The translations under genes were made by a program, and so were the position numbers. Shown piece after piece: positions 51,328-60,965 of a stretch of DNA of 64,000 nt. Source of the DNA: JAVWMQ01 sp036646055 (GTDB lineage Bacteria; Bacillota; Clostridia; Peptostreptococcales; Anaerovoracaceae); the NCBI GenBank assembly GCA_036646055.1, contig JAVXMY010000002.1, positions 124,001 through 188,000 of the forward strand, given 5' to 3'. How positions within the stretch are numbered: the stretch's first letter is position 1; every line of letters starts with the position of its first letter. The notes under the pieces were generated by a model. That model searched no databases and was not told the DNA's origin. It saw nothing but the letters and a program-made list of their open reading frames with translations.

Positions 51328-53391
51328 TTATACTGTCGCTTTTTTAGATTTGGCATCGCCCTTGGCTAAAACCGCCGCTGCGTGTCCTTTTGCCATTAAG
51401 TATATCACAATACCAATTAAAACTACTACGGCAATTGCGCCAGGAACAAATCCAGCTCCAAGAGAACCAGTAGTAATTAAAGTTCCGATTTGGTAAACAA
51501 GGAAAGCAACAACATATCCAGTACCAAACTGAAGAGCAATACCACCCCATAACCACTTTTTGTTTTCCATCTCAGCGTTCATTGCGCCAATAGCTGCAAA
51601 GCAAGGTGGAGTAAATAGGTTAAACATTAAGTATGCAAGAGCTGCAACTGAAGTTAAACCCATAGTAGCTGCAACAGTATTTGCGCCACCTGTTAATTCG
51701 AAGGCTTCAGTATCTATGAAGTTAGTAATTCCAAATACAACCGCCAAAGTACCTACTACGTTTTCCTTAGCAATAAATCCTGTAATGGCTGCTGCTGCAA
51801 GCTGCCAAATTCCAAATCCTAAAGGAATAAACAGCACTGCAAATGGAGAAGCAATAGTAGCCAAAATACTTGTATCAGCCGCATCTTCAGCAACAACATT
51901 GAAACTAAAGTCAAAGGTCTGCATCAATGTAATCAAAGCATTACAAACTAAAATAATTGTTCCTGCCTTGATAACGAACGCCTTACCTCTATCTAGCATA
52001 GAGAAAGCAGCTCTCTTAAGACTAGGCACCTTATATTCAGGAAGTTCCATAATAAAATATGACTTCTTAAATTCGCCGCCAGTAATAGTTTTAATAACCG
52101 TAGCACCGATGAAAATCAAAAGGATTCCCACAAAGTACATTAAAGTTCCAACCCATCCTGCTTCATTGAAGAATACCCCTGAAAACAGTGCAATAACTGG
52201 AAGCTTGGCCCCGCAAGGCATAAAAGGAGTAAGCATAGCAGTCATTCTGCGCTGTTTTACATCCTTAATAGTTCTAGTGGCCATAACCCCTGGAATAGCA
52301 CAAGCAGTACCAATAACCATTGGAATAATTGACTTGCCAGAAAGCCCAACCTTCTTAAAGAATCTATCCATTACTACTGCTACACGAGCCATATATCCGC
52401 AATCTTCCAATAGAGATAGAAGGAAAAACATTACCATAATCAGTGGTAAGAATCCAACAACAGCACTTACACCGCCAATGATACCTTCAACCAACAAGGA
52501 ATGAAGAACCGGTGAAATAGATGTTCCAATAAGACCATCAACCCAGCCGCCAAATCCATCAATCCAGCCAGTAAACACTTCCGCAATTTTTGGCCCTACA
52601 TAAGTCTGTGAAATTGAAAAAACTGCAAACATTACTGCTGCAAATATTGGAATACCCAGCCACTTATGAGCTAAAATAGCATCAACCTTATCCTGCTTAT
52701 TTTTATCAGCAGACTTAGTTTTTCGAATCTCGATAGCTTTGACAATTCCGTCAACAAAAGCAAATCGTTCCTTGTCAGCTGTTGCTTTAAAGTCAACTGC
52801 TTCTTTAGTGCCAGCCTCTTCAGATCCAGTTCCAGATCCACTTCCACTGTCAAGATTCAAAAGATCTGAACCTTTGAAACAAGGAAGTTGACTGCCTCCA
52901 CTAACTTCAATAGCCTTATCCACAAGTTTGCGAATACCCTTATGTTCTGAACTTTGAGCTGAAATCTGAATAACCGGACATCCAAGCCTTTTTGAAAGTT
53001 CTAAAGTATCAATGGTAATTCCCTTTTTTTCACTTAAGTCAGTCTTGTTAAGAGCCACAACCACTGGAATCCCTAATTCCAAAAGTTGAGTCGTAAAAAA
53101 CAAACTTCTACTTAAGCTAATGCTGTCTACAATATTGATAATCACATCCGGATTCTGGTTTTTAACAAAATCCATTGTAATACTTTCTTCACTGGTAAAA
53201 GGCGAAATAGAATATGCTCCAGGCAAATCTACAATAACCGTATCTTTGCTACCAAAATTCTTCTTTAAATTTCTTTCCTTCCTATCAACCGTAACACCTG
53301 CCCAGTTTCCAACTTTTTCAGTGGCACCAGTCAAAGCATTGTACAAAGTCGTCTTCCCGCTGTTTGGGTTCCCCGCTAACGCAATTCTCAT
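51328..53391 (-). CDS. feoB: Ferrous iron transport protein B
   Basis: A 687-residue Fe2+ importer. The N-terminal G domain has GNPNSGKTTLYN (G1), VDLPGAYS (G3) and ALNKTD (G4); the C-terminal membrane domain (~residues 240-680) has the Gate motifs with conserved Cys in FMPCGAKLPV and FTPPCFAA. A Ser/Gly/Thr-rich linker near residues 185-200 is unusual and low in complexity. AAGGAG precedes the ATG. Operon order is feoA-feoB-small Cys-rich protein. Confidence 0.97.
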   Translation of the reverse strand: MRIALAGNPNSGKTTLYNALTGATEKVGNWAGVTVDRKERNLKKNFGSKDTVIVDLPGAYSISPFTSEESITMDFVKNQNPDVIINIVDSISLSRSLFFTTQLLELGIPVVVALNKTDLSEKKGITIDTLELSKRLGCPVIQISAQSSEHKGIRKLVDKAIEVSGGSQLPCFKGSDLLNLDSGSGSGTGSEEAGTKEAVDFKATADKERFAFVDGIVKAIEIRKTKSADKNKQDKVDAILAHKWLGIPIFAAVMFAVFSISQTYVGPKIAEVFTGWIDGFGGWVDGLIGTSISPVLHSLLVEGIIGGVSAVVGFLPLIMVMFFLLSLLEDCGYMARVAVVMDRFFKKVGLSGKSIIPMVIGTACAIPGVMATRTIKDVKQRRMTAMLTPFMPCGAKLPVIALFSGVFFNEAGWVGTLMYFVGILLIFIGATVIKTITGGEFKKSYFIMELPEYKVPSLKRAAFSMLDRGKAFVIKAGTIILVCNALITLMQTFDFSFNVVAEDAADTSILATIASPFAVLFIPLGFGIWQLAAAAITGFIAKENVVGTLAVVFGITNFIDTEAFELTGGANTVAATMGLTSVAALAYLMFNLFTPPCFAAIGAMNAEMENKKWLWGGIALQFGTGYVVAFLVYQIGTLITTGSLGAGFVPGAIAVVVLIGIVIYLMAKGHAAAVLAKGDAKSKKATV

Positions 53392-53491
53392 TTAACACTC
53401 CTTCTTTCTCATTAATATCTATATATAAGTTAGCACGCACTAACTCACAATCTTTATTTAAGGGCAAGAATCACTCCTCGCCCTCTGGTTT

Positions 53492-53725
53492 TCATACGCA
53501 AATAGCTTCTGCAAGATCCCCGTCAATGCTGTATCTAGCATCTCTAAGAGCCACAACAAAACTATTACTTAATTTAGAAATAACCGTAACACTTTCGCCC
53601 TTATAACAACCAAGAGAAAGCAAAAAATCTTCCATCTCAGAGTCATCAGTCCGAAGTTCCTTAATGAAATACTCCTCACCTAGCTGGGCATTGGCAAGAG
53701 TACCCTTGTTTACATTAATGCTCAT
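53492..53725 (-). CDS. feoA: FeoA family protein
   Basis: A 77-residue SH3-like protein that assists FeoB. LGEEYFIKELRTDDSEMEDFLLSLGCYKGESVTVISK matches FeoA over its core. The start is at 53725 (MSINVNKG), 8-9 nt after AAAGGA, and gives the usual FeoA length; the longer frame from 53812 adds 29 residues without a ribosome site. Confidence 0.9.
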   Translation of the reverse strand: MSINVNKGTLANAQLGEEYFIKELRTDDSEMEDFLLSLGCYKGESVTVISKLSNSFVVALRDARYSIDGDLAEAICV

Positions 53726-53830
53726 ATACAACATCCTTTCATATATATTGTCTGGCTGATCAATATATTCTGACCCATATATTTTTTCCTGGTCCATATA
53801 TATTGAAGCCATCAGATTTCACTTCTTTAG

Positions 53831-53966
53831 TTAGCCTAGCCCTATCAAGTGAGCCTATGCTAACCACAATGATTTAAAAAAGTCAGATACTACCAACTCC
53901 TAACCCAAAAGTTAGCCTTACCTAACACTATAATTGCATTATACAGTTAGCCTAGGCTAATGTCAA
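53831..53966 (-). promoter_or_regulatory. Iron-regulated feo promoter with operator in the spacer
   Basis: Minus strand TTGACA (53966-53961), exact 17-bp spacer, TATAAT (53943-53938). The spacer is filled by the perfect palindrome TTAGCCTAGGCTAA (53947-53960). Related boxes lie at 53912-53925 (TTAGCCTTACCTAA), 53850-53863 (TGAGCCTATGCTAA) and about 53831-53841 (TTAGCCTAGCC). The form fits a DtxR/IdeR-type iron repressor site rather than a Fur box. The regulator gene is not in the window. Confidence 0.88.
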
Positions 53967-54138
53967 CAGATAATTTTTAAAAAAATAAATCTTTTACTTA
54001 CAAATCCGTCACATAAAGTTAACATTAAATACATTGTATTTACCAATATTAAGGAGTATACTCAACTTCGCTAATAAGTGAAGTGTAATAATTTATTGTA
54101 CATTTAACTAATAACATACTAGACAGGAGATGAATCAT

Positions 54139-55401
54139 ATGGACGAAAGTTTAGTAGCTGTTGCTACAAATAATTTACTATTAATTTTTTCAATTATCAT
54201 TATTACGGGCATAGCTCTAGGTAAGGTAAGTGAAATGCTAAAAATTCCCGACGTAATATTATACCTAATAGCAGGAATAATAATAGGTCCGGCCTTTTTA
54301 GACTTGGTCAGCATTCAAGCCTATCCAGTTGAAAATAACTTGATATTGACCTTTGGTTCTGCCTTCATATTATTTGAAGGGGGTAAAGAAATAAACCTAA
54401 AAATACTTAACAAAGTAAAGGTCAGCGTCACCATGCTGTCAACAGTGGGAGTAGTAGTCTCCGCCGCAGTGGTAGCTTTTTTTGCTGCCAAGGTATTCGA
54501 TATACCTCTTGTAACTGCATTTTTATTAGGCGCAGTACTAGCCTCAACAGACCCTGCTGCTTTAATACCTATTTTTAAACAGGTAAAAGTTAAAGACAAA
54601 ATCAAACAAACAGTTGTCAGTGAATCAGCATTTAATGATGCCGCTGGTGCAATTTTATCAGCAACAGTATTAGCTGTAATTGTTAGTGGAGATTTCTCAT
54701 TAAAGGGAAGCATTGTTGACTTACTTGTCTCTGCTTCAGTGGGAATCATAGTTGGTTTATCTATTGGATATCTATTAATAATGTTAGTTTCTAACAAAAG
54801 AATGGGCGTCTTCGCATCATATGCACCAATTATGTCAATTCTAACTGTTATCCTTGCCTACGAAGTTTCAATTATGCTTAACGGCAGTGGATACATGGCA
54901 GTATTTATGGCAGGATTAATCACAGGAAACAAAAAAATATTTGGAATTTGGCTTGACGAAAAACACTATAACCCAACAGTTCATGTGTCAGAAAACATTG
55001 CCACAATTTGCCGTATGTCAATTTTTGTTTTACTAGGAACACATGTAAACCTAGATTCACTTGCTGAATATTGGTTGCCTTCTTTACTTACAGTTCTAGC
55101 ACTAATGTTTATTGCAAGACCATTAACAGTTCTATCTTCAACATTGATAGACCCAGGTGCTAAGTGGACATGGAGAGAACGAATATTTATGATGTGGGTT
55201 AGAGAAACAGGAGTTATCCCGGCTGCCGTATCAGGCATGATCGTTTCAATGAAAATTCCAGGCTACGAAATAATCTCATCAGTAGTATTTATGACAATTC
55301 TATTAACCTTAATAATTCAGGCCAGCACAACTAAATTTGTAGCTACTAAATTAAACGTTATGGAAGAAGACTATAAACCCAAACAAATAAATAAAATCTA
55401 A
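54139..55401 (+). CDS. Cation:proton antiporter, CPA1 (NhaP-like)
   Basis: A 420-residue Na+(K+)/H+ antiporter with about twelve helices. STDPAALIPIF and SESAFNDAAGA are the conserved ion-site motifs (the ND pair typical of electroneutral CPA1 proteins), and FEGGKEINL is also diagnostic. The start is at 54139, eight bases after AGGAGA; the ATG at 54130 overlaps that site. There is no C-terminal regulatory domain. It is monocistronic. Confidence 0.9.
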   Translation: MDESLVAVATNNLLLIFSIIIITGIALGKVSEMLKIPDVILYLIAGIIIGPAFLDLVSIQAYPVENNLILTFGSAFILFEGGKEINLKILNKVKVSVTMLSTVGVVVSAAVVAFFAAKVFDIPLVTAFLLGAVLASTDPAALIPIFKQVKVKDKIKQTVVSESAFNDAAGAILSATVLAVIVSGDFSLKGSIVDLLVSASVGIIVGLSIGYLLIMLVSNKRMGVFASYAPIMSILTVILAYEVSIMLNGSGYMAVFMAGLITGNKKIFGIWLDEKHYNPTVHVSENIATICRMSIFVLLGTHVNLDSLAEYWLPSLLTVLALMFIARPLTVLSSTLIDPGAKWTWRERIFMMWVRETGVIPAAVSGMIVSMKIPGYEIISSVVFMTILLTLIIQASTTKFVATKLNVMEEDYKPKQINKI

Positions 55402-55426
55402 CCTTAAAGATTTATTTATACTATGG

Positions 55427-55452
55427 AAAAAACCGCTCATTGGCGGTTTTTT
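55427..55452. terminator. Bidirectional terminator
   Basis: AAAAAACCGC-TCATTG-GCGGTTTTTT between the convergent antiporter and osmoprotectant ATPase genes. Confidence 0.92.
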
Positions 55453-55464
55453 TCTTGCTTATAG

Positions 55465-56214
55465 TTATTCGCTACAGTTCATAATGTCTCTCGTTGCAAT
55501 TAAACTTTTAACAAAGTCCGATGCAGGATTGTCTATTATTTCCTTAGGACTATCGTATTGAATGATTTTGCCCATATCCATTACCATAACTTTGGTTCCA
55601 AGTTTTAAAGCTTCTCCAATGTCATGGGTTACGAAAAGAACTGTAATCCCAGTTTTTTGGTGAATAGTTTTTAATTCTTTTTGTAATTGCCCTCTTGTAA
55701 TTGAATCTACTGCACCAAAGGGCTCGTCCATCAAAACTATATCTGGGGAAGCTGCAAGGGCTCTGGCTATTCCTACCCTTTGCTGCTGACCGCCTGATAG
55801 TTCAGAAGGGTAGCGTTCTAGTAGTTCTTGTTCTAGGCCTATTAGGTCCATCCATTTTGATACTGCACCTTCGGTTTTGGCTTTGTCTCTTTTGTTTAGT
55901 AGATTTGGTACATAGGCTATATTTTGAGCTATTGTCATGTGAGGGAACAAAACGCTTCCCTGAATTGCATAACCTATGTTTCTTCTAAGAAGATTTTGAT
56001 CTTCTTTAGAAATATCTATGCCATCCATTAGTATTTGCCCTGATGTTGGTTTAATTAATCCATTTACCATTTTTAGAGCCGTTGTTTTGCCACAGCCCGA
56101 CGGTCCAATGATTGTAACAAACTCGCCTTTTTGTATAGATAGGTTAAAGTTATCCAAAATAACTTTGTCTCCATAATCCTTTTTAATATTTTTAAATTCA
56201 AGTGCCTTATTCAT
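55465..56214 (-). CDS. Osmoprotectant (betaine/choline-type) ABC transporter ATP-binding protein
   Basis: A 249-residue OpuCA-type ATPase. Walker A is IIGPSGCGKTTALKM, the signature LSGGQQQRVGIARAL, and Walker B IVLMDEPFGAVD. The C-terminal CBS domains of longer OpuCA proteins are missing, so the ionic-strength sensor may be absent. It is downstream of the fused permease/binding-protein gene, 51 bp away. Confidence 0.9.
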   Translation of the reverse strand: MNKALEFKNIKKDYGDKVILDNFNLSIQKGEFVTIIGPSGCGKTTALKMVNGLIKPTSGQILMDGIDISKEDQNLLRRNIGYAIQGSVLFPHMTIAQNIAYVPNLLNKRDKAKTEGAVSKWMDLIGLEQELLERYPSELSGGQQQRVGIARALAASPDIVLMDEPFGAVDSITRGQLQKELKTIHQKTGITVLFVTHDIGEALKLGTKVMVMDMGKIIQYDSPKEIIDNPASDFVKSLIATRDIMNCSE

Positions 56215-56265
56215 AGCGCCCTCCTATTTGGATTTTCCCTTCCTAAGGGAACTTATGCTGCAAGG

Positions 56266-57804
56266 TTACTTTAGTAACCCAACCTCTTTAAGAAAATCAT
56301 CAGCAACCTTCTTTGGTAACTGGCCTTTTTTTTCTACCATGTAATTCATTTCTGACATTTTCCTATCGGTAATAATATTTGTAAGTTTATCGAAAACACC
56401 TTTTAGCTCTGGATGCTTCTCCAAAACATCCTTACGGATTACATTTCCAGCCATATATGAAGGATAGAATTTCTTATCATCTTTAAGAACAACTGCATCA
56501 GCTTCGGCTAACATTCCATCTGTTGTAAACATTACCATAGCATCAATTTTACCTTCTTCTAAGGCTTTGTACTTTAGACCAATATCCATATCTCTTGTAT
56601 TTTTAAAATTCATACCATAAGTTTGGCTAAGAGCTTTGTATCCATCTTCTCTCTCAAAGAAGTCATACTCTGCCCCAAGGGTTAAATTTCTTGAGGCCTT
56701 TGCTAAATCAGAATAAGTTTTTAGGTTGTATTTGTCTGCAATTTCACTTCTAACTACAAGACCAAAAGTATTGTTAAACCCGTACATGCCTATCCACTCC
56801 ATATTAAGGGATTCAGCGTATTTGGCCTGTAACTTAGGAAACTCACTTTCCCTATAAATCCCCTTTTCCTTGAGAACCATGTTCCATCCAGTTCCAGTGT
56901 ATTCAGGGTACATGTCAAACTCCCCCTTCTCCATGGCCGGCTCAATGTTAGATGTGCCACCGCCAACTCCTTGAGTCAGTTTAACCTTAAGATTTGTATC
57001 CTCTTCAATAAGAGTTGTCAACATTTCACCGATTATATACTGCTCGGTCATAGGTTTTGTTGCAATATGAATAGTTCCACCAGTGGTTCCTCCCAAAATG
57101 GAGACTCCAATAATTATAACTGCTGTAACTACTGCTATACCTGCCATAACCTTGTTGGTTCTTTTGGCTTTTTTGCTACGTAATTTCATCCTGTTTTCCA
57201 TAAACCCTAGTAGCTGATCTGTAACTAGGGCCAAAAGGGCTATAAGCAGACTTCCGCCAATTGTCATTGCGCTGTTGTTGGTGGTTATTCCTCTGTATAT
57301 GGCAACTCCAAGTCCGCCAGCACCTATAAATGATGCTATACCGGCTAGTGCAATTGTCATTATTACCATATTTCTAATTCCTGCAATTATCATTGGCATT
57401 GCTAGTGGAATTTTAATCTTATACAATATTTGAAATTTAGTACTACCCATACCTTTTGCTGCTTCTAATATAATAGGATCCACATTGGTAATTCCCGTAT
57501 GTGTATTTCTAACCATAGGCAAGAGAGCATAAATTGTTAAGGCTATTATGGCTGTACTGTTTCCAATTCCTGAAAATGGTATTAAAAAACCAAGCATTGA
57601 AATAGAAGGTATGGTATAAAGAAAATTTATTACCCCCATTGTTGGCTTGGCTGCTCTTTGATATTCACTTATTAGTATCCCTGCAATTCCTCCAATTATT
57701 ATGGAAATTAGAATTACAACAAAGGATATTTCTATATGTTCCCACAGTAGTTCCAGGAAGAATCCCTTTCTGTCTACTAGTATTGCCAGCGTGTCTTTGA
57801 TCAT
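56266..57804 (-). CDS. Osmoprotectant ABC transporter, fused permease and substrate-binding protein
   Basis: A 512-residue fusion. Residues ~1-225 are an OpuCB-type permease (GNSTAIIALTIYALLPMVRNT and EAAKGMGSTKFQILYKIKIPLAMP, the EAA loop). A membrane segment follows near 230. Residues ~245-512 are an OpuAC/ProX-like binding domain (QGVGGGTSNIEPAMEKGEFDMYPEYTGT in pieces). Such fusions import glycine betaine, choline or carnitine. The start is at ATG 57804; the frame extends 12 codons further without a ribosome site. Confidence 0.9.
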   Translation of the reverse strand: MIKDTLAILVDRKGFFLELLWEHIEISFVVILISIIIGGIAGILISEYQRAAKPTMGVINFLYTIPSISMLGFLIPFSGIGNSTAIIALTIYALLPMVRNTHTGITNVDPIILEAAKGMGSTKFQILYKIKIPLAMPMIIAGIRNMVIMTIALAGIASFIGAGGLGVAIYRGITTNNSAMTIGGSLLIALLALVTDQLLGFMENRMKLRSKKAKRTNKVMAGIAVVTAVIIIGVSILGGTTGGTIHIATKPMTEQYIIGEMLTTLIEEDTNLKVKLTQGVGGGTSNIEPAMEKGEFDMYPEYTGTGWNMVLKEKGIYRESEFPKLQAKYAESLNMEWIGMYGFNNTFGLVVRSEIADKYNLKTYSDLAKASRNLTLGAEYDFFEREDGYKALSQTYGMNFKNTRDMDIGLKYKALEEGKIDAMVMFTTDGMLAEADAVVLKDDKKFYPSYMAGNVIRKDVLEKHPELKGVFDKLTNIITDRKMSEMNYMVEKKGQLPKKVADDFLKEVGLLK

Positions 57805-57865
57805 ATTTCTTTCCGCCTTTCTACCTATATAGTACACCAACTTAAAAATAATTAAACCCTTAATG

Positions 57866-57910
57866 ACAACAAAGCCTTTTGGGGTTTGTTGTGGTACTCT
57901 CCATTATAAT
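57866..57910. promoter_or_regulatory. Dyad and -10 box in the opu-dlt divergent region
   Basis: ACAACAAAGCC/GGGTTTGTTGT (57866-57892, one mismatch), followed by a plus-strand TATAAT (57905-57910) with only a poor -35. It is a possible operator or promoter for either divergent transcript. Confidence 0.4.
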
Positions 57911-57995
57911 GAAATATCAAGGAATCTTAATGTTTTCTTAATATATAATTGATATTAATTGATTACAATTAGGTAGAATAAGAAAGGAGCGGTGT

Positions 57996-59558
57996 ATGTT
58001 ATTACTAGAAAAAATTAAAAATCACGCCAAGTTGCATCCTTCTAGAATTGCAATGGAATCAAATGGTCAGATTTTGACCTATGCTGAATTGGATTACAAA
58101 TCAGATATAATTGCATCTTGGATTATAAATAACTTTGGTACTGACAAGACGCCAGTAGTTGTATATGGCCACAAAAGCACTTATATGCTTTTGTGTTTTA
58201 TTGGTTGCGTCAAAGCAGGACGAGGATACTGTCCTTTGGATATTTCTATATCTCAACAAAGAGCAGAAGAAATAATTACAACAGTTAATCCTCCAGTTAT
58301 TTTTGCAACTGAAGATATAAATTCAATTTGCAATAACAACTCAGGCGAAGAAAAATTCCACCTTGGAACTCATACTAAAATTCTTGATTTGAATATGATA
58401 AAAGATATAGTGGATAAAAACGAAATAAATAAGGAATTATTAAATTCCAATGAATCTATAGGGAACCCACTTAATTGGGTAAAAGGAAATGACACTTTTT
58501 ACATTCTTTTTACCTCTGGAAGCACTGGGAAACCAAAAGGGGTAGAAATCACAGCAGACAACTTAATTAATTTTACAAAATGGAGCAGCACCCTAGTTCA
58601 AGATAAGCCAAGTGTTTGGATGAATCAAGCACCCTTTTCATTTGATCTATCAGTAATGGATCTATATACTTGTCTATTTAGAGGCGATTCACTATGGGCA
58701 TTAAACAAAGAAACTCAATTAGATATATCTAAATTATTTGAGTCATTTAATCAATCTCAAATTTCCAATTGGGTTTCAACACCATCTTTTGCTGAACTTT
58801 GTTTATCAGATCAATTGTTTAATGAAAACCTTTTACCACAACTTGATACATTCTTGTTTTGTGGCGAAGCTTTGCAAAACAAAACGGCAATTAAATTATT
58901 AGATAGATTCCCAAAGACAAAGGTAATTAATACTTACGGCCCTACAGAGTCAACAGTTGCTGTTACCTCAATTGAAATAACAAAGGAACTTGCTACACAA
59001 GTAAACCCATTGCCAATTGGTAACACTAAACCAGGCACAAAAATTAATATTGTTGATGAATATGGCAATATACTTGAAGACGGACAAGAAGGCGAAATTA
59101 TTATTCTTGGCGACACTGTTGCAAAAGGCTACTTTAGAGACCAAAACCGCACTGAGCAGGTTTTTCACAGAGATGCTAGTCCATCATACAAAACCGGCGA
59201 TAAGGGCACTTGGAAGAATGGAATGCTTTACTGCTTAGGACGATTAGATAACCAGATTAAACTTCATGGCTACAGAATAGAGCTTGGAGATATAGAGAAT
59301 AACTTGCTAAAACTTCCCGGTGTTAATGGGGCGGCATGTTTGCCAAAGTACAAAGATGGTTCCATTGCCAGTTTAACGGCTTTTGTTGCCAATAACGACA
59401 AAAGTAAAGGAACCTACCAAGATAGGAAAGCTATTAAGGAAGGTCTTCGAGAGTTTTTGCCAGAATATATGGTACCGAAAAAAATCGTATTTATGGATTC
59501 TCTACCTATGACATCTAATGGTAAAATCGACAGAAAAAAATTAAGTGAGGTGGTCTAA
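57996..59558 (+). CDS. dltA: D-alanine--[D-alanyl carrier protein] ligase
   Basis: A 520-residue adenylation enzyme that activates D-alanine and loads it on DltC. Core motifs: LFTSGSTGKPKGVE (A3 phosphate loop), NTYGPTEST (A5), YKTGDKG (A7), GRLDNQIKLHGYRIELGDIE split over A8, and NGKIDRKKL (A10 lysine). An AAAGGAG site precedes the start. It overlaps dltB by one base. The operon esterifies teichoic acids with D-Ala and lowers surface negative charge. Confidence 0.97.
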   Translation: MLLLEKIKNHAKLHPSRIAMESNGQILTYAELDYKSDIIASWIINNFGTDKTPVVVYGHKSTYMLLCFIGCVKAGRGYCPLDISISQQRAEEIITTVNPPVIFATEDINSICNNNSGEEKFHLGTHTKILDLNMIKDIVDKNEINKELLNSNESIGNPLNWVKGNDTFYILFTSGSTGKPKGVEITADNLINFTKWSSTLVQDKPSVWMNQAPFSFDLSVMDLYTCLFRGDSLWALNKETQLDISKLFESFNQSQISNWVSTPSFAELCLSDQLFNENLLPQLDTFLFCGEALQNKTAIKLLDRFPKTKVINTYGPTESTVAVTSIEITKELATQVNPLPIGNTKPGTKINIVDEYGNILEDGQEGEIIILGDTVAKGYFRDQNRTEQVFHRDASPSYKTGDKGTWKNGMLYCLGRLDNQIKLHGYRIELGDIENNLLKLPGVNGAACLPKYKDGSIASLTAFVANNDKSKGTYQDRKAIKEGLREFLPEYMVPKKIVFMDSLPMTSNGKIDRKKLSEVV

Positions 59559-60712
59559 TGTCCTTATTCGGAGACTTTCAGTTTTTTTTAGCACTAATAT
59601 TGCTGGCAATTCCAGCAATAGTTTTAGGAGTATTAGAAAAACCTCTTAAACATTATACCTTGGTTGTCAGCCTTGTCTTCATTTGGATGGCACTAGGAGC
59701 AAACACAAAGGCATTAACTTATTTAATTGTATTTGTAATTATAGAATTATGTGCAGTTAAACTATATTTGTATTTAAATGCCAAGTACCGCAGAAACAAA
59801 ACCTTATACTGGATATTCGTAATAATTGGAATACTTCCTTTGGTAATAAGTAAGGTTTCGGGACTTTATCACTTAGGTATCTTCGGATTCTTGGGAATCT
59901 CATACTTAACATTTAAAGTCGTACAAATTATTATTGAAATATACGATGAAATTATCAAGGAAATTGATATATTGGAATTTTTAAGTTTCATCTTATTGTT
60001 TACAGCAATTACTTCTGGACCAATTGATCGAAGTCGTAGGTTCCACCAAGACTATACTGCAATTATCCCTAGGGATGAGTATTTGGAACTAGTAGGGACT
60101 GGGTTATTTAAGATTTGCCTTGGTATGGTATACAAATTTGCCTTAGCTGCCAGTTTCTTTCAACTACTTACCTGGTTTGGTCATGGAGGAATTAAGGGAA
60201 ACTTAATTTATATGTATTCATATAGTTTCTATCTGTTCTTTGACTTTGCCGGTTACAGTTTAATGGCCATTGGCGCCAGTTATATATTTGGAATTAAAAC
60301 CCCAGAGAATTTCGACAAGCCATTTCTAAGCAAAGACATTAAAGACTTTTGGAATCGTTGGCACATATCATTAAGTCATTGGTTTAGAGATTTCATCTTT
60401 TCAAGATTAATGATGAAATTTATTAGAGGTAAATATTTTAAATCAAAGGTAACAGCAGCTTCAATTGGCTTCATGATTAATATGACCATAATGGGAATTT
60501 GGCACGGCCTAGAAATCCATTATATAATGTACGGTATGTATCACGGAGTACTATTGGCACTTACAGAAGTATATCAAAAGAAATCCAAGTTTTATAAAGC
60601 TCACAAAAAAGACAAATGGCATATCTACCTATCTTGGTTTATTACATTTAACTTAATTGTATTTGGATTCTTTATTTTCTCAGGAAAATTTACAAAAATA
60701 TTAGGAATATAA
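59558..60712 (+). CDS. dltB: D-alanyl transfer protein DltB (MBOAT)
   Basis: A 384-residue membrane-bound O-acyltransferase with about eleven helices. The MBOAT core FWNRWHISLSHWFRDFIF and the catalytic His in MGIWHGLEIHY are present. It moves D-Ala across the membrane from DltC. Coupled to dltA. Confidence 0.96.
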   Translation: MSLFGDFQFFLALILLAIPAIVLGVLEKPLKHYTLVVSLVFIWMALGANTKALTYLIVFVIIELCAVKLYLYLNAKYRRNKTLYWIFVIIGILPLVISKVSGLYHLGIFGFLGISYLTFKVVQIIIEIYDEIIKEIDILEFLSFILLFTAITSGPIDRSRRFHQDYTAIIPRDEYLELVGTGLFKICLGMVYKFALAASFFQLLTWFGHGGIKGNLIYMYSYSFYLFFDFAGYSLMAIGASYIFGIKTPENFDKPFLSKDIKDFWNRWHISLSHWFRDFIFSRLMMKFIRGKYFKSKVTAASIGFMINMTIMGIWHGLEIHYIMYGMYHGVLLALTEVYQKKSKFYKAHKKDKWHIYLSWFITFNLIVFGFFIFSGKFTKILGI

Positions 60713-60733
60713 CATTAAAAGGAGAATAAGAAA

Positions 60734-60964
60734 ATGGAAGAAAAGATTTTAGATTTATTAGAAGAAATATGTGAAGATGAAGTAGTTAGAGAGAATTTAG
60801 ACATCAGTCTTTCTGAAGAAGGACTTATTGACTCTTTAGGCTATGCTGAACTACTAATTGGACTTGAAGATGCTTTTGGCATTGTTCTAGCTCCATCAGA
60901 AATCACTAAGGAAGAAGTTGACACACCAAACTTGATTATAGGATTAATAAAAGCGAGGATATAA
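60734..60964 (+). CDS. dltC: D-alanyl carrier protein
   Basis: A 76-residue acyl carrier protein. The phosphopantetheine serine is S34 in LIDSLGYAEL. AAAAGGAG precedes the start. Between dltB and dltD, the standard order. Confidence 0.95.
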   Translation: MEEKILDLLEEICEDEVVRENLDISLSEEGLIDSLGYAELLIGLEDAFGIVLAPSEITKEEVDTPNLIIGLIKARI

Positions 60965-60965
60965 C

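Noticed and set aside
51005..51356. ORFs reading through the GC-rich repeat on both strands
   Set aside because: They are translations of the minisatellite with low-complexity Ala/Arg/Pro/Asn content, have no ribosome sites and overlap real genes.
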